Of a stretch of DNA of 64,000 nt, positions 9,036-17,800 are shown one piece after another (position 1 is the stretch's first letter; each line of letters starts with the position of its first letter). The DNA is taken from the NCBI RefSeq assembly GCF_023091155.1, contig NZ_JAHWXK010000001.1, forward strand, positions 558,001 through 622,000, written 5' to 3'. The translations under genes were made by a program, and so were the position numbers. Source of the DNA: Microbacterium sufflavum. GTDB lineage: Bacteria; Actinomycetota; Actinomycetes; Actinomycetales; Microbacteriaceae. The notes under the pieces were generated by a model. It was given only the letters and a program-made list of their open reading frames with translations. It was not told where the DNA came from and searched no databases.

Positions 9036-10948
9036 CCGTGCCCGCGCATCCGCTCACCCGCCCCCTGCGGGCGATCCCGGCCTGGGCCGTGCTGCAGCGG
9101 CGCCTCTTCGCCGAGATCGAGGAGGCCCGCCGCGTCTTCCGCGACCGGTACACACTCCCCGACGGCCGCCTCCGCGGCGTCGCCGAGTTCGTGGACCGCG
9201 ACGGGGTCGACGACCTCTACGAGCCGTTCTTCAACTGGCCGGCCTTCTACCTGCTCGGCGGGCCCGACGAGGTGCTGGCCGACGCCAAGCGGCACTGGGA
9301 GGGCGTGACGGTGCAGCTCGCGGAGGCGGGCATGCTCGCCGACGAGTACGACAACGGCTACGACTGGTTCCACCAGGGCGAGTCGCTGCTGCTGTTCGCG
9401 GGGATCTGCCAGGCCGACCCGGCCGACACGGCGTTCGCGGCGCGCGCCGCCCGGTTCTCCGCGCTCTTCACCGATCCCGCGAAGGGCAACTACGACCCGG
9501 AGCACACCATCATCCGCGCGCCGCACAACGGTGCCCTGGGCGCTCGATCGGGCCTGGACGAGAAGATCGTGCCGTATGTGGCCGACCGGGCCGAGATGCG
9601 ACCCTACGGTCTGCCCCTGCACGGGCTCGACGGCATCCGCACCTGGGACGACCTCGCCGACCCGGACAACGCGCACCGCATGGCCGAGGAGATGCAGCGT
9701 CGCGCCGCGGGCGACATCGCCGTGAACCTCGCCGCCACCTCGCTCGCGGCGAACCGGTGGCTGTACGACGGCGACGCCGCCGCGGCCGACTGGATCGAGC
9801 AGTACGTCGACGGGTGGCGGACACGGGCCGACGGCGGGCTGCTCCCCGACAACGTCGGCCCCGGCGGCACGGTGGGCGAGCTCCACGACGGGCGCTGGTG
9901 GGGCGGCCACTACGGGTGGGCGTGGCCGCACGGACTGCACTCCGTCGGCATGAGCGCCCTCATCGGCGCCCTCAACCACGCGCTCGTCACCGGCGACGAT
10001 GCCGCCCTCGACCTCGTGCGCACGATGCTCGACACCGTGCTCGCCGAGGGCCGCACGGGCACCGTCGCCGACTCGACCTACAGCCTGCGCGGCGGCTGGA
10101 TGGCCCGGCTCGGAGCCGCAGCCACGCAGCCCGGGGTCCTCGTGCCCTACCGCCACGGACCCGACGGGTGGTTCGACTTCGGTCCGCTGCAGCTCGACCT
10201 GCCGCTGTGGCTGTGGTGGTGGTCGCGCTCGACCGCTGACCGCAGCCGCCTGGAGCGCGCGATCGCGGGACTCCCCTCCTCCGCCGACCCCGTCGCGCCC
10301 TTCCGCGACAAGGAGGAGGCGGGGCACGAGGCCGGATGGTTCGCCTATCTCCGCGGAGACCTGCCGGAGTACCCGGTGCGCGCGCTCGAGATGGCGCTCG
10401 GTCAGGTCGCGCGGCGCACGGCCATGATGCTCGCCGACGACCGCGATCCGGATGCCGCCCACCTGCACTTCTGGCAGCGCGTCAACCCCGTCGTGACCGA
10501 GGTGCTCACGCAGCTCGTCGCCGGGGCCCCGCAGGTGCTCTACAACGGCGGGCTCGGGTTCACCGCGCTCCGCTACGAGGACGCCGACCGCGGCCGGCCG
10601 GGGCTCCCGCCCGACGTCGCCGCGCTCGTGCACCGCCTCGACGACCGCGGGATCGGCGTGCAGCTGGTGAACACCTCGGCCGTGCACACCCGCACCGTGC
10701 GGCTGCGCGGCGGCCGCTTCGGCCTCGACCGCATCGTGGAGGTGACCGCGACCGCGGAGGACGCCTCGGGCTGGCCCGGCGCCTCCGGCACGTACGCCGG
10801 ACCGGAGGGCGAGATCGTCACGCACACCTTCCCCTGCGACGACGACCTCGTCGTGACCCTGCCACCGGCGCACCTCGCCGACCTCGACCTGACCATCGCG
10901 CGCGCGACCGGCTCGCCGCGCCACCTCTTCCCCGAAGGAGCCGCATGA
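9032..10948 (+). CDS. cytosolic toroid-like protein, function unknown
   Basis: 638 residues, no signal peptide or membrane segment. Rich in aromatic motifs typical of (alpha/alpha) toroid carbohydrate-active enzymes: NWPAFYLLGG (about 70-79), DNGYDWFHQGE (about 108-118), GGHYGWAWPHG (about 290-300) and DLPLWLWWWSR (about 389-399). The last 120 residues look like a beta-sandwich (VQLVNTSAVHTRTVRLRGG). I do not recognise a named family. Its place between importer permeases (ATGA overlap) and an RraA/AKR/lactonase set argues for an enzyme acting on an imported oligosaccharide, such as a glycoside hydrolase or unsaturated-uronide enzyme, but catalytic residues cannot be assigned. Confidence 0.75.
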   Translation: MTVPAHPLTRPLRAIPAWAVLQRRLFAEIEEARRVFRDRYTLPDGRLRGVAEFVDRDGVDDLYEPFFNWPAFYLLGGPDEVLADAKRHWEGVTVQLAEAGMLADEYDNGYDWFHQGESLLLFAGICQADPADTAFAARAARFSALFTDPAKGNYDPEHTIIRAPHNGALGARSGLDEKIVPYVADRAEMRPYGLPLHGLDGIRTWDDLADPDNAHRMAEEMQRRAAGDIAVNLAATSLAANRWLYDGDAAAADWIEQYVDGWRTRADGGLLPDNVGPGGTVGELHDGRWWGGHYGWAWPHGLHSVGMSALIGALNHALVTGDDAALDLVRTMLDTVLAEGRTGTVADSTYSLRGGWMARLGAAATQPGVLVPYRHGPDGWFDFGPLQLDLPLWLWWWSRSTADRSRLERAIAGLPSSADPVAPFRDKEEAGHEAGWFAYLRGDLPEYPVRALEMALGQVARRTAMMLADDRDPDAAHLHFWQRVNPVVTEVLTQLVAGAPQVLYNGGLGFTALRYEDADRGRPGLPPDVAALVHRLDDRGIGVQLVNTSAVHTRTVRLRGGRFGLDRIVEVTATAEDASGWPGASGTYAGPEGEIVTHTFPCDDDLVVTLPPAHLADLDLTIARATGSPRHLFPEGAA

Positions 10949-11724
10949 GCGACCTGATCCGACCCGACTTCCCCCTGCCCGTGCGGGGGGCGGCGTACCA
11001 GCGGCCGTCCCGCGACGTGCTCGACTCCTTCGACGCGATCTCCGCGGCGACCGCCTGCGCCAAGCTCCACGGCCTCGGGATCCGCCGCAGCTACATCGAG
11101 GGACCGGAGCCGCTGAGCCTCGGCCAGCGCGTGGTCGGCTCCGCCCTGACGCTGCAGTTCATGCCGCAGCGGGAGGACATGGCCTCGGGCGACGGCCAGG
11201 AGTACGCCGAACGGCACACGGCCCTGTGGCACGTGCTCGAAGCGGTGCAGCCGGGGGACGTGCTGGTGATCCAGGCGTACGGCAGCCGCTTCTCCGGCTG
11301 CGTGGGCGACATCCTCGCGCGCTACTTCGCCCGCAAGGGCGGCGCGGGCATCGTCGTGGACGGGCGCATCCGCGACGCCGGCCGCATCCGCGAGCTCGGG
11401 ATTCCCGTGTGGTCGACCGGCACGACCCCGCACTACGCCTCGCAGTCGGAGCTCGTGCCGTGGGCGTTCGACGTGCCCGTGGCGGTGGGCGGTGCGCTGT
11501 GCATGCCCGGCGACCTGGTCGTGGCCGACGACGACGGACCGGTCGTAGTTCCGCAGGCGATGGCGCCCCAGGTGGTCGAGGACGCGCAGGATCATGAGGA
11601 GTGGGAGGTGTTCAGCCGCAAGCGCCTCGACGAGGGCGCCCGGCTGAGCGACTACTACCCACTGACCCCCGACAGCCGCGAGGAGTACGAGGCATGGCGT
11701 TCCGTCCGCAGCTCCGTCCTCTGA
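10945..11724 (+). CDS. RraA-like protein (HMG/CHA aldolase fold)
   Basis: 259 residues of the RraA/4-hydroxy-4-methyl-2-oxoglutarate aldolase family. The hallmark GGAGIVVDGRIRDAGRI is at about 132-148, with GSRFSGCVGDILARY before it and the family C-terminal GDDDGPVVVP near 195. About 50 residues longer at the C-terminus than E. coli RraA. In sugar clusters such proteins are thought to act as class II pyruvate aldolases or ketoacid lyases rather than RNase E regulators; here it sits with an aldose dehydrogenase and a lactonase, so a role in splitting a 2-keto-3-deoxy or related acid is plausible. Starts by ATGA overlap with the toroid protein gene. Confidence 0.85.
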   Translation: MSDLIRPDFPLPVRGAAYQRPSRDVLDSFDAISAATACAKLHGLGIRRSYIEGPEPLSLGQRVVGSALTLQFMPQREDMASGDGQEYAERHTALWHVLEAVQPGDVLVIQAYGSRFSGCVGDILARYFARKGGAGIVVDGRIRDAGRIRELGIPVWSTGTTPHYASQSELVPWAFDVPVAVGGALCMPGDLVVADDDGPVVVPQAMAPQVVEDAQDHEEWEVFSRKRLDEGARLSDYYPLTPDSREEYEAWRSVRSSVL

Positions 11725-12638
11725 ACCCGGCCATCGCCGCCCGCGACGACGTCGGGCTCGGCTGCGCCCCCATCGGCAACCTGTTCGCGCCGGTGCCGGA
11801 CGCGGATGCCGTCGACACCGTGCACGCGGCCCTCGCCCGCGACGTGCGGTTCTTCGACACGGCGCCGCTGTACGGCTCGGGAGAGAGCGAGCGCAAGCTC
11901 GGCCTCGCCCTGCGCGGCGTGCCCCGCGACGACTACGTGCTGGCGACCAAGGTGGGACGGGTGCTCGTCGACGCCGAAGGCGCCCCGGTGCGCGGTGCGG
12001 TGAGCGGGCACGATTCCGTGGTCGACCTCAGCCGCGACGGCATCCTCCGCAGCCTCGACGGCAGCCTCGCCCGCCTCGGCGTGGACCGGGTGGACGTGCT
12101 GCACCTGCACGACCCCCTCGATGTGGAGGCCGCGTTCGCGACGGCCTTCCCGGCCCTCCTCGACCTGCGGGACCAGGGCGTGGTGCGGGCGATCAGCGTC
12201 GGGCTCGGGCGCCTCGACCCGCTGGAGCGCTATGTGGCCGAGGTGCCGCTCGACGTGGTGATGGAGGCCGGGCGGCTCACGCTGCTCGACCGCACGGCGC
12301 TCGACCGCCTCGTCCCCACCGCTCGGGCACGGGGCATCGGTGTCCTGGCGGCGGCGGTGTTCAACTCCGGCATCCTCGTCGACCCGGTCGGCTCGCCGTT
12401 CTACGAATACAAGCCGGCGCCCGCCGCGCTGCAGGAGAGGGCGCTGCAACTGCAGGCCGTGTGTGCGGCACACGACGTGCGGCTGGCCGACGCCGCCGTG
12501 CAGTTCCCGCTGCGCCACGGCGCCGACGCGGTGGTCGTGGGCGCGCGGACGCCGACCGAGGTGCACGCGTTCGTCGACGGCCTCGACGCCGCGCTCCCCG
12601 CGGCGCTGTGGGATGCACTCGACGAGGAGGCCGTGTGA
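11694..12638 (+). CDS. aldo/keto reductase, aldose 1-dehydrogenase type
   Basis: 314 residues, TIM-barrel AKR with the complete catalytic tetrad Asp55, Tyr60, Lys86, His139 (FFDTAPLYGSGESERKLG, ATKVG, LHLHDP). The pattern YGSGESERKLG and LHLHDP is that of D-threo-aldose 1-dehydrogenase/L-fucose dehydrogenase and pyridoxal 4-dehydrogenase, which oxidise sugars with NAD(P)+ to lactones. The ATG at 11694 lies 31 bp inside the RraA-like gene. Paired with the downstream amidohydrolase, it would make and open an aldonolactone. A paralogue is at 43150-44115. Confidence 0.88.
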   Translation: MAFRPQLRPLNPAIAARDDVGLGCAPIGNLFAPVPDADAVDTVHAALARDVRFFDTAPLYGSGESERKLGLALRGVPRDDYVLATKVGRVLVDAEGAPVRGAVSGHDSVVDLSRDGILRSLDGSLARLGVDRVDVLHLHDPLDVEAAFATAFPALLDLRDQGVVRAISVGLGRLDPLERYVAEVPLDVVMEAGRLTLLDRTALDRLVPTARARGIGVLAAAVFNSGILVDPVGSPFYEYKPAPAALQERALQLQAVCAAHDVRLADAAVQFPLRHGADAVVVGARTPTEVHAFVDGLDAALPAALWDALDEEAV

Positions 12639-12721
12639 GCGGGCGGCGACGGCGGCTCCCCCGTGCCGCGGGCGCCGCGGTCATCGCGGTCGCCGCCTGA
12701 TGGCGCCGCACGGGACCTGAC

Positions 12722-13531
12722 ATGCGGATCGTCGATGCCCACGTGCACGTCTGGGATGTGGACGCCGTGCCGATCCCCTGGTTCCGCGACGACCTCGACC
12801 TGCCGCGGCACGCCTCCGCCGTCGGGCTCGGACGGGAGGTGACCGCGGCCGGTGTCGCCTCCGCGATCGCGGTGCAGGCCGCGGACTCCGTGGCGGAGGC
12901 GGAGTGGCTGACCGCGACCGCCGCGCGCGACCCGTTCCTGCGGCGCGTGGTGCTGCAGTACTCCCCCGCGCCCGGACGAGCGGCCGGTGCGACCGGCGTC
13001 GCCGTCACCCCCGCGGTCGTCGGCGTGCGGGCGGCGGTGCCCCAGTTCGCCGCCGACCTGTCCGACGTGGACGGCCTCGACGCGCTCGCCGACCACCTCG
13101 GCGCGACCGGCCGTGCGCTCGAGCTGCTGATCCGCCCGGAGCAGCTGCCCGCCGCCGCCACCCTCTCTCGCCGGCACCCGGGCACCGCGATCGTGGTGTG
13201 CCACCTGGGCCTCGGGGCGCGGACGGCCGACGGCACGTGGCGGGCAGCACTGGACGAGGCCGCGTCGGCGCCGGGGGTGTCGGCGAAGGTCTCCGGGCTC
13301 GACCTCTCGGCCCGCGGCGCGGAGGAATCGCGCGGCCTGCTGCGGCTGGCGTTCGACCTCTTCGGCGCGGAGCGGCTGGCGTTCGGCAGCGACTGGCCGA
13401 TGTCGACGCGGAGCATCGGCTATGCGGACGTGCTCGCCGCGACGCGCGCGGCGCTGCCCCGCCTTTCCGGCGCCGAGGAACGGGCGTTCTGGTCCGCGAC
13501 CGCCGACCGCCTCTACCCCACGGGCGCCTGA
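12722..13531 (+). CDS. amidohydrolase_2 family lactonase-like protein
   Basis: 269 residues of the amidohydrolase-related (COG3618) family that includes L-fuconolactonase and L-rhamnonolactonase. Metal motif HVHVWD at residues 7-12, CHLGLG near 160 and FGSDWPMS near 221-228. Expected to hydrolyse the sugar lactone made by the adjacent AKR. Slightly shorter than typical fuconolactonases. Gap of 83 bp after the AKR. A second member of the family is at 47305-48195 in the L-fucose cluster. Confidence 0.85.
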   Translation: MRIVDAHVHVWDVDAVPIPWFRDDLDLPRHASAVGLGREVTAAGVASAIAVQAADSVAEAEWLTATAARDPFLRRVVLQYSPAPGRAAGATGVAVTPAVVGVRAAVPQFAADLSDVDGLDALADHLGATGRALELLIRPEQLPAAATLSRRHPGTAIVVCHLGLGARTADGTWRAALDEAASAPGVSAKVSGLDLSARGAEESRGLLRLAFDLFGAERLAFGSDWPMSTRSIGYADVLAATRAALPRLSGAEERAFWSATADRLYPTGA

Positions 13532-13592
13532 CCCCCGCCGTCTGTCTCGTCGCGCGGCGGCTGGCACGGAGTCGCGGGACGGCGCGGGAAGG

Positions 13593-14255
13593 TTAGGCGT
13601 CGTCGAGGAGGGTGCCGGCGGCGTGGCGACGGAACAGCGCGGACGCGGCCTCGACATCGCCCGCGTCGAGCACGTCGAGCAGCCCCTTGTGCCAGTCGGC
13701 CACCTCGTGCCAGTCGCCGGTGAACGTCGGGTCGCCCAGCACGTGCATCACCCGCAGGCTCGGCTCGAGCAGATCCCACATCCGCGGCAGGTACACGTTG
13801 CCGCTCGCCTCGATCACGGCGCGGTGGAACGTGAAGTCGAGCTCGCGGAAACGGGCGAGGTCGGCGGATTCGGCCGCCTCATGCATCTGCGCGATGAGCG
13901 ACACGAGCTCGTCGCGGCGGGCGGCGTCGAGCGCGCCGCACGCGAGCCGGCCGGCCAGGCCCTCGAGCTCGACCCGGGCGACCTTGGCCTGCTCGGCCTC
14001 CTCGGCGGAGTAGCTCGCGACGAAGTTGCCCTGGTGCCGCACGTGCGACACGAGCCCCTCGTGCGCGAGGCGCTTGAGGGCGTCGCGCACGGGAGCCTGG
14101 CTCACCTGGAGCTGTCGCGCGAGCTGGGACTCGACGAGCTGCTCGCCCGGGGCGAGGGTCGACTCCTTGATCATCGCCTTGATCATCGCGTAGATCTGAT
14201 CCGACAGCAGTCCTCGCTGCAGTCCCGCTGTGCCCAGAGCATCCGTCATGACCAT
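13593..14255 (-). CDS. GntR/FCD family regulator of the glycan region
   Basis: 220 residues; winged helix with QIYAMIKAMIKESTLAPGEQL ... LQVSQAPVRDALKRLAHEGLV in residues 15-75 and an FCD ligand domain to about 205 (helical, with metal-type residues RELDFTFHRAVIEASGN near 135-150). Convergent to the first CUT1/oxidation operon and downstream of the SGNH and beta-helix genes on the same strand. A perfect inverted repeat lies immediately before its start, and related sites are in front of both importer operons, so it is the best candidate for the regional regulator. A second ATG at 14249 is possible. Confidence 0.9.
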   Translation of the reverse strand: MVMTDALGTAGLQRGLLSDQIYAMIKAMIKESTLAPGEQLVESQLARQLQVSQAPVRDALKRLAHEGLVSHVRHQGNFVASYSAEEAEQAKVARVELEGLAGRLACGALDAARRDELVSLIAQMHEAAESADLARFRELDFTFHRAVIEASGNVYLPRMWDLLEPSLRVMHVLGDPTFTGDWHEVADWHKGLLDVLDAGDVEAASALFRRHAAGTLLDDA

Positions 14256-14263
14256 CAGTCTAC

Positions 14264-14290
14264 GTCCATTATCGACTATCGCTAATGGAC
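14264..14290. promoter_or_regulatory. operator B, perfect inverted repeat before FCD regulator
   Basis: GTCCATTA (14264-14271) and TAATGGAC (14283-14290) are perfect inverted arms around an 11-nt core TCGACTATCGC; the inner part also follows ATTA-N-CGA-NNN-TCG-N-TAAT. It overlaps the last codons of the SGNH gene and ends 9 bp before the regulator start, the position for autoregulation. Confidence 0.65.
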
Positions 14291-14874
14291 GCGGCCGTGC
14301 GCCAGGCCTCGGCGATCAGCGCCGATCCGCGCGGCGTCGGATGCACGCCGTCCGGGGCGAGCTCCGCCACCGGCTGCCGTGTGGCGGCGGCCGTGAGCAC
14401 CTCGTGGAGCGGCACGAAGGCGGCGCCATGCGACGCGGCCAGGTCGCGCACGACCGCCCGCTTGCCGTCGAGGTCGTCGAGCCACTCGCGCTGCTCCTCC
14501 GTCACCGGAAGGAAGTACGGCTCCATGAGGATCAGGCGGGGGCCGCGCTCCCCCGCGACGCCGGCCAGCAGCGGGTCGAGCGTCGCCCGGAACTCCTCCG
14601 CCGACGTCGGGTCGTCGCTGTCGAACCGTCGCCACATGTCGTTCACGCCGACGTACACGGTCAGCAGCTCCGGCGCGGTCGGCAGGAGCTCGGAGTCCCA
14701 CCGGGCGGCCAGGTCGCGCGCACGGTTCCCGGCGATGCCGAGGTTCCGCACGGTCGCGCCGGCCGCCCGCAGCTCCGGGGCGAGGAGGGCCACGTAGCCG
14801 TCACCGAGGGAGTCGGGGTCGGCACGGTCGCGCCCCGCATCCGTGATGGAGTCTCCGATGAACGTCACTCGCAC
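14269..14874 (-). CDS. SGNH/GDSL hydrolase, probable carbohydrate esterase
   Basis: 201 residues. GDSIT block I with nucleophile Ser9, GIAGNRARD block II near 46, VGVNDMW block III near 95-101 and DGVHPT with catalytic His near 180. No signal peptide, so cytosolic. GTG start at 14874 overlaps the stop of the upstream beta-helix gene by 10 bp; a second GTG at 14868 is possible. Family members de-acetylate sugars or oligosaccharides; with the beta-helix and BNR_4 proteins nearby, removal of acetyl groups from imported glycan fragments is likely. Confidence 0.85.
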   Translation of the reverse strand: MRVTFIGDSITDAGRDRADPDSLGDGYVALLAPELRAAGATVRNLGIAGNRARDLAARWDSELLPTAPELLTVYVGVNDMWRRFDSDDPTSAEEFRATLDPLLAGVAGERGPRLILMEPYFLPVTEEQREWLDDLDGKRAVVRDLAASHGAAFVPLHEVLTAAATRQPVAELAPDGVHPTPRGSALIAEAWRTAASISDSR

Positions 14875-17800
14875 CGGGGCACCTCTTCCTCATCGTCCTT
14901 GAGCTTGGGCTTGACCGAGGTCTCCAGCTCGACCGTCGCGCCCGCGTAGGCCACGGTCAGCGTCTGGTGCGGACGCACCTTGCTGCTGTCGAACCCGCTC
15001 ACCATATCGGCCGTGACCTGCTGCGTCGTGAGGGTGCCGTCGCTCCAGCGCACCCCGAGGATCATCCCGGTGACGTCGAGCTCCTCGCCGCGCAGGTAGC
15101 GGGTCTTGGGGTCGGCCTCCGCGGCCCAGCAGATGCCGGTCACGCTCGCGGGCGGCGGCGTGGGGCGCACGGCGAGGGCCGTCGTCTTGCCGTAGTGGTA
15201 CACGTTGAAGAAGCCGTCCGCTCCGATGCGCAGGTTCTCCCGCGCATCGACCATGCTCCACACGGTCACGCCGTCCACCCGGAACACGATGCGCGTGCCC
15301 TCGCCCTCCGCGATCGCGCCGAACTCGATGCGGTGCGAGGTGTCGGGGGCGATGACGGTGTTGGGGATCGCGTCGAGCATCGTCTGACCGGGGGTCCAGC
15401 TCTGGAACTCGATCGTGTCCTGCTTGATCACCACGAGGTACCCGGTGTTGGAGTTCTGCCACGCGGGCACACCGGTCTGGTCGGACCGCGCCTGGAAGCC
15501 GTACCACCCTCCGGAGAAGGCACCGAAGTCCGCGTCGAACTGCAGGAGCGTGTCGCCGAAGCGCTCGCCCTCGTAGCCGTGCACCCCCTCGCCGCTGATC
15601 ACCACGCCCGCGTCGTCGACGGCGATGTGGTCGGATGTGCTCCAGGCCGCGGGGTCCTTCAGCTGCGCGTCGAGCCAGGTCGTCGGGTACTCCGCGTCGG
15701 CGACGGTGACCGTCAGGGTGTCGCTGAACGCGGGGTCCGCGACCGAGGTGGCCGTGATGGTCGCGGTGCCCGCGGCGACGGCGGCGATGCGGCCGTCCGC
15801 CACCGTGGCGACCGCGGGGGCGTCGCTGGTCCAGGTCACCCTGGCGTCGCTGGCGTCCTGCGGGGCGACCGTCGCGGCGACCGTCCGCCGCTCCCCCACC
15901 GAGAGCGCCACCGCGTCGGCGTCGAGGGTGACCCCGGTCACGGGCACCCCGGAGAGGGAGAACCCGATGTCGTCGAAGTCCAGCGACGGGTAGTTCTCGA
16001 CGTAGAAGCCCACGCGACCGGCCGCACCCGGCGCGGGATCGGCCCCCTCGAGGGCGATCGCGCCGTTGACGGAGATGCGGATCCGCCCGTCCTGGACCGC
16101 GATGCGCACGTGCGAGGTCGCACCGGGGACGAGGCCCTGCTCGGCGGGCACGACCTTCTCGGCGACGACCTGCCAGGCGTCGTCGAAGATGGTCCAGGTC
16201 GGGCCGGCCGCGGCCTGACGGAAGCGGATGTAGCCGCCGCCCTTGCCGTTGCGATCGTACACGATGAGCCCCGCGTTGGTGGGCGTCGTCGCCGGTGTCG
16301 TCACGTCGAAGTCGAGCACGAACTCGGTGAAGTCGCGGGGCAGGATGCTGTTCGCGCCCTTGAGGATCCGGTAGACCTTGTCACCCGTGGCGTCGGCCTG
16401 GATGCTGCGGTTGGGGTCGGTCGCCCAGCCGTTCGATCCCGACTCGAAGTCGGTGAAGTGCAGCACGCCGTCGCCCTCCTCCACGATCACCTCGATGGTC
16501 GCGGTCTTGGCGGCGTCGGCCTTCGCGGTCGCCGTGATGGTCGTGGTGCCGGGGCCCATGCCCAGCACGACGCCCGTGTCGTCCACGGTCGCGACGGCGG
16601 CGTCGGCGGAGGCGTAGGTCACCGCGGTGTCGTCGGCGTTCCAGGGCAGCGGCACGGCGCGCACGCGCACCTGGTCGCCGGCGTCGATCGTGACCGAGTC
16701 GCTGTCGAAGGCGATGTCCTCCAGCGGGACGGACTGCGGCTGCTGCGTCTGGCCGATGTGTCCGTCGACCCCGATCTCACCGAACGCGATCGCCTCGAAG
16801 CCGGGGATCTGGTCGAACACGGCGGCGTCGGCCTTCAGCGTGTAGTCGCCGCCGGCGGCGTCGACGAACCCGGGGTCGGCGTCGGCCACCCAGTTGTCCT
16901 CGTAGTTCAGCAGGTTCTTGCCGTCCTTGGCGCCGTGCTCGTTGACGCCCGCCATGCGGGGGCGGTTCGGGTTCCAGACCACGTTCTCGGCGAACGTGCT
17001 GTGGTTCGGGAAGTAGTGGTCGTCCTCGAAGAAGTGCCCGAGCTCGGGGTACTTCTCCAGATACGGCGTGCCGACGAAGTCGTTGTTGTCGGCGAACACC
17101 TGCTGCCAGGCGGGCATGTAGTCCTTGTCGACGACGTTGCCCTCGTGGTCGCCCATCCACTGCTCGTAGTTGTCGTAGGGCGCGTAGGCGTCGACGAAGA
17201 CGTTGTTGCGCGCCTCGATGTAGTCGGCGGATCCGCTCTTGATGGCGCCGTTGCCCATGTTGACGAACACGTTCTTCTCGATCGTGAGGTCCCACGTGAA
17301 GTTGTCGGCGTAGATGCCCTCGACGCCCGCCATGCCGGCGCCGATGTCGTGGAAGTAGTTCTCCCGGAAGACGTGTCCGCGCTGCTGCGGCGTCTTGCCG
17401 GAGTTCATGTAGATCGCGCCGAGGTCGTGGAACTGCTTGCAGACGTCGTACACCTCGTTGCGCTCGAAGAGGTGGTCGTTGCCGTGCACGATGATGCCGG
17501 GGTGCGGCGCGTCGTGGATCTCGTTGTTCTTGGCGACGTTGCCGACCCCGTCGAACATCACACCGGGGTTGTAGGCCTTGTGGTAGTACGCGAAGTCGGC
17601 GATCTCGGAGTTCTCGACCCGGTTGCGGCCCGGCTCGAGGGTGGTCTTGTCGCCGCCCTGGAGCACCACGCCGACGCCGCCGACGTGCGTGAGCCGGCTG
17701 TCGGTGACGGCATGGTCGCGGCCGCCGCGGTTCACCGGGATGCCGTCGTAGGTGTAGCGCCCCGGCGAGTTGATGAGCACGCCGCCGTCGGTGAAGTTGC

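Noticed and set aside
12635..12700. Short GTG reading frame of 21 codons after the aldo/keto reductase.
   Set aside because: Low-complexity Arg/Ala content, no ribosome site and no recognisable motif.
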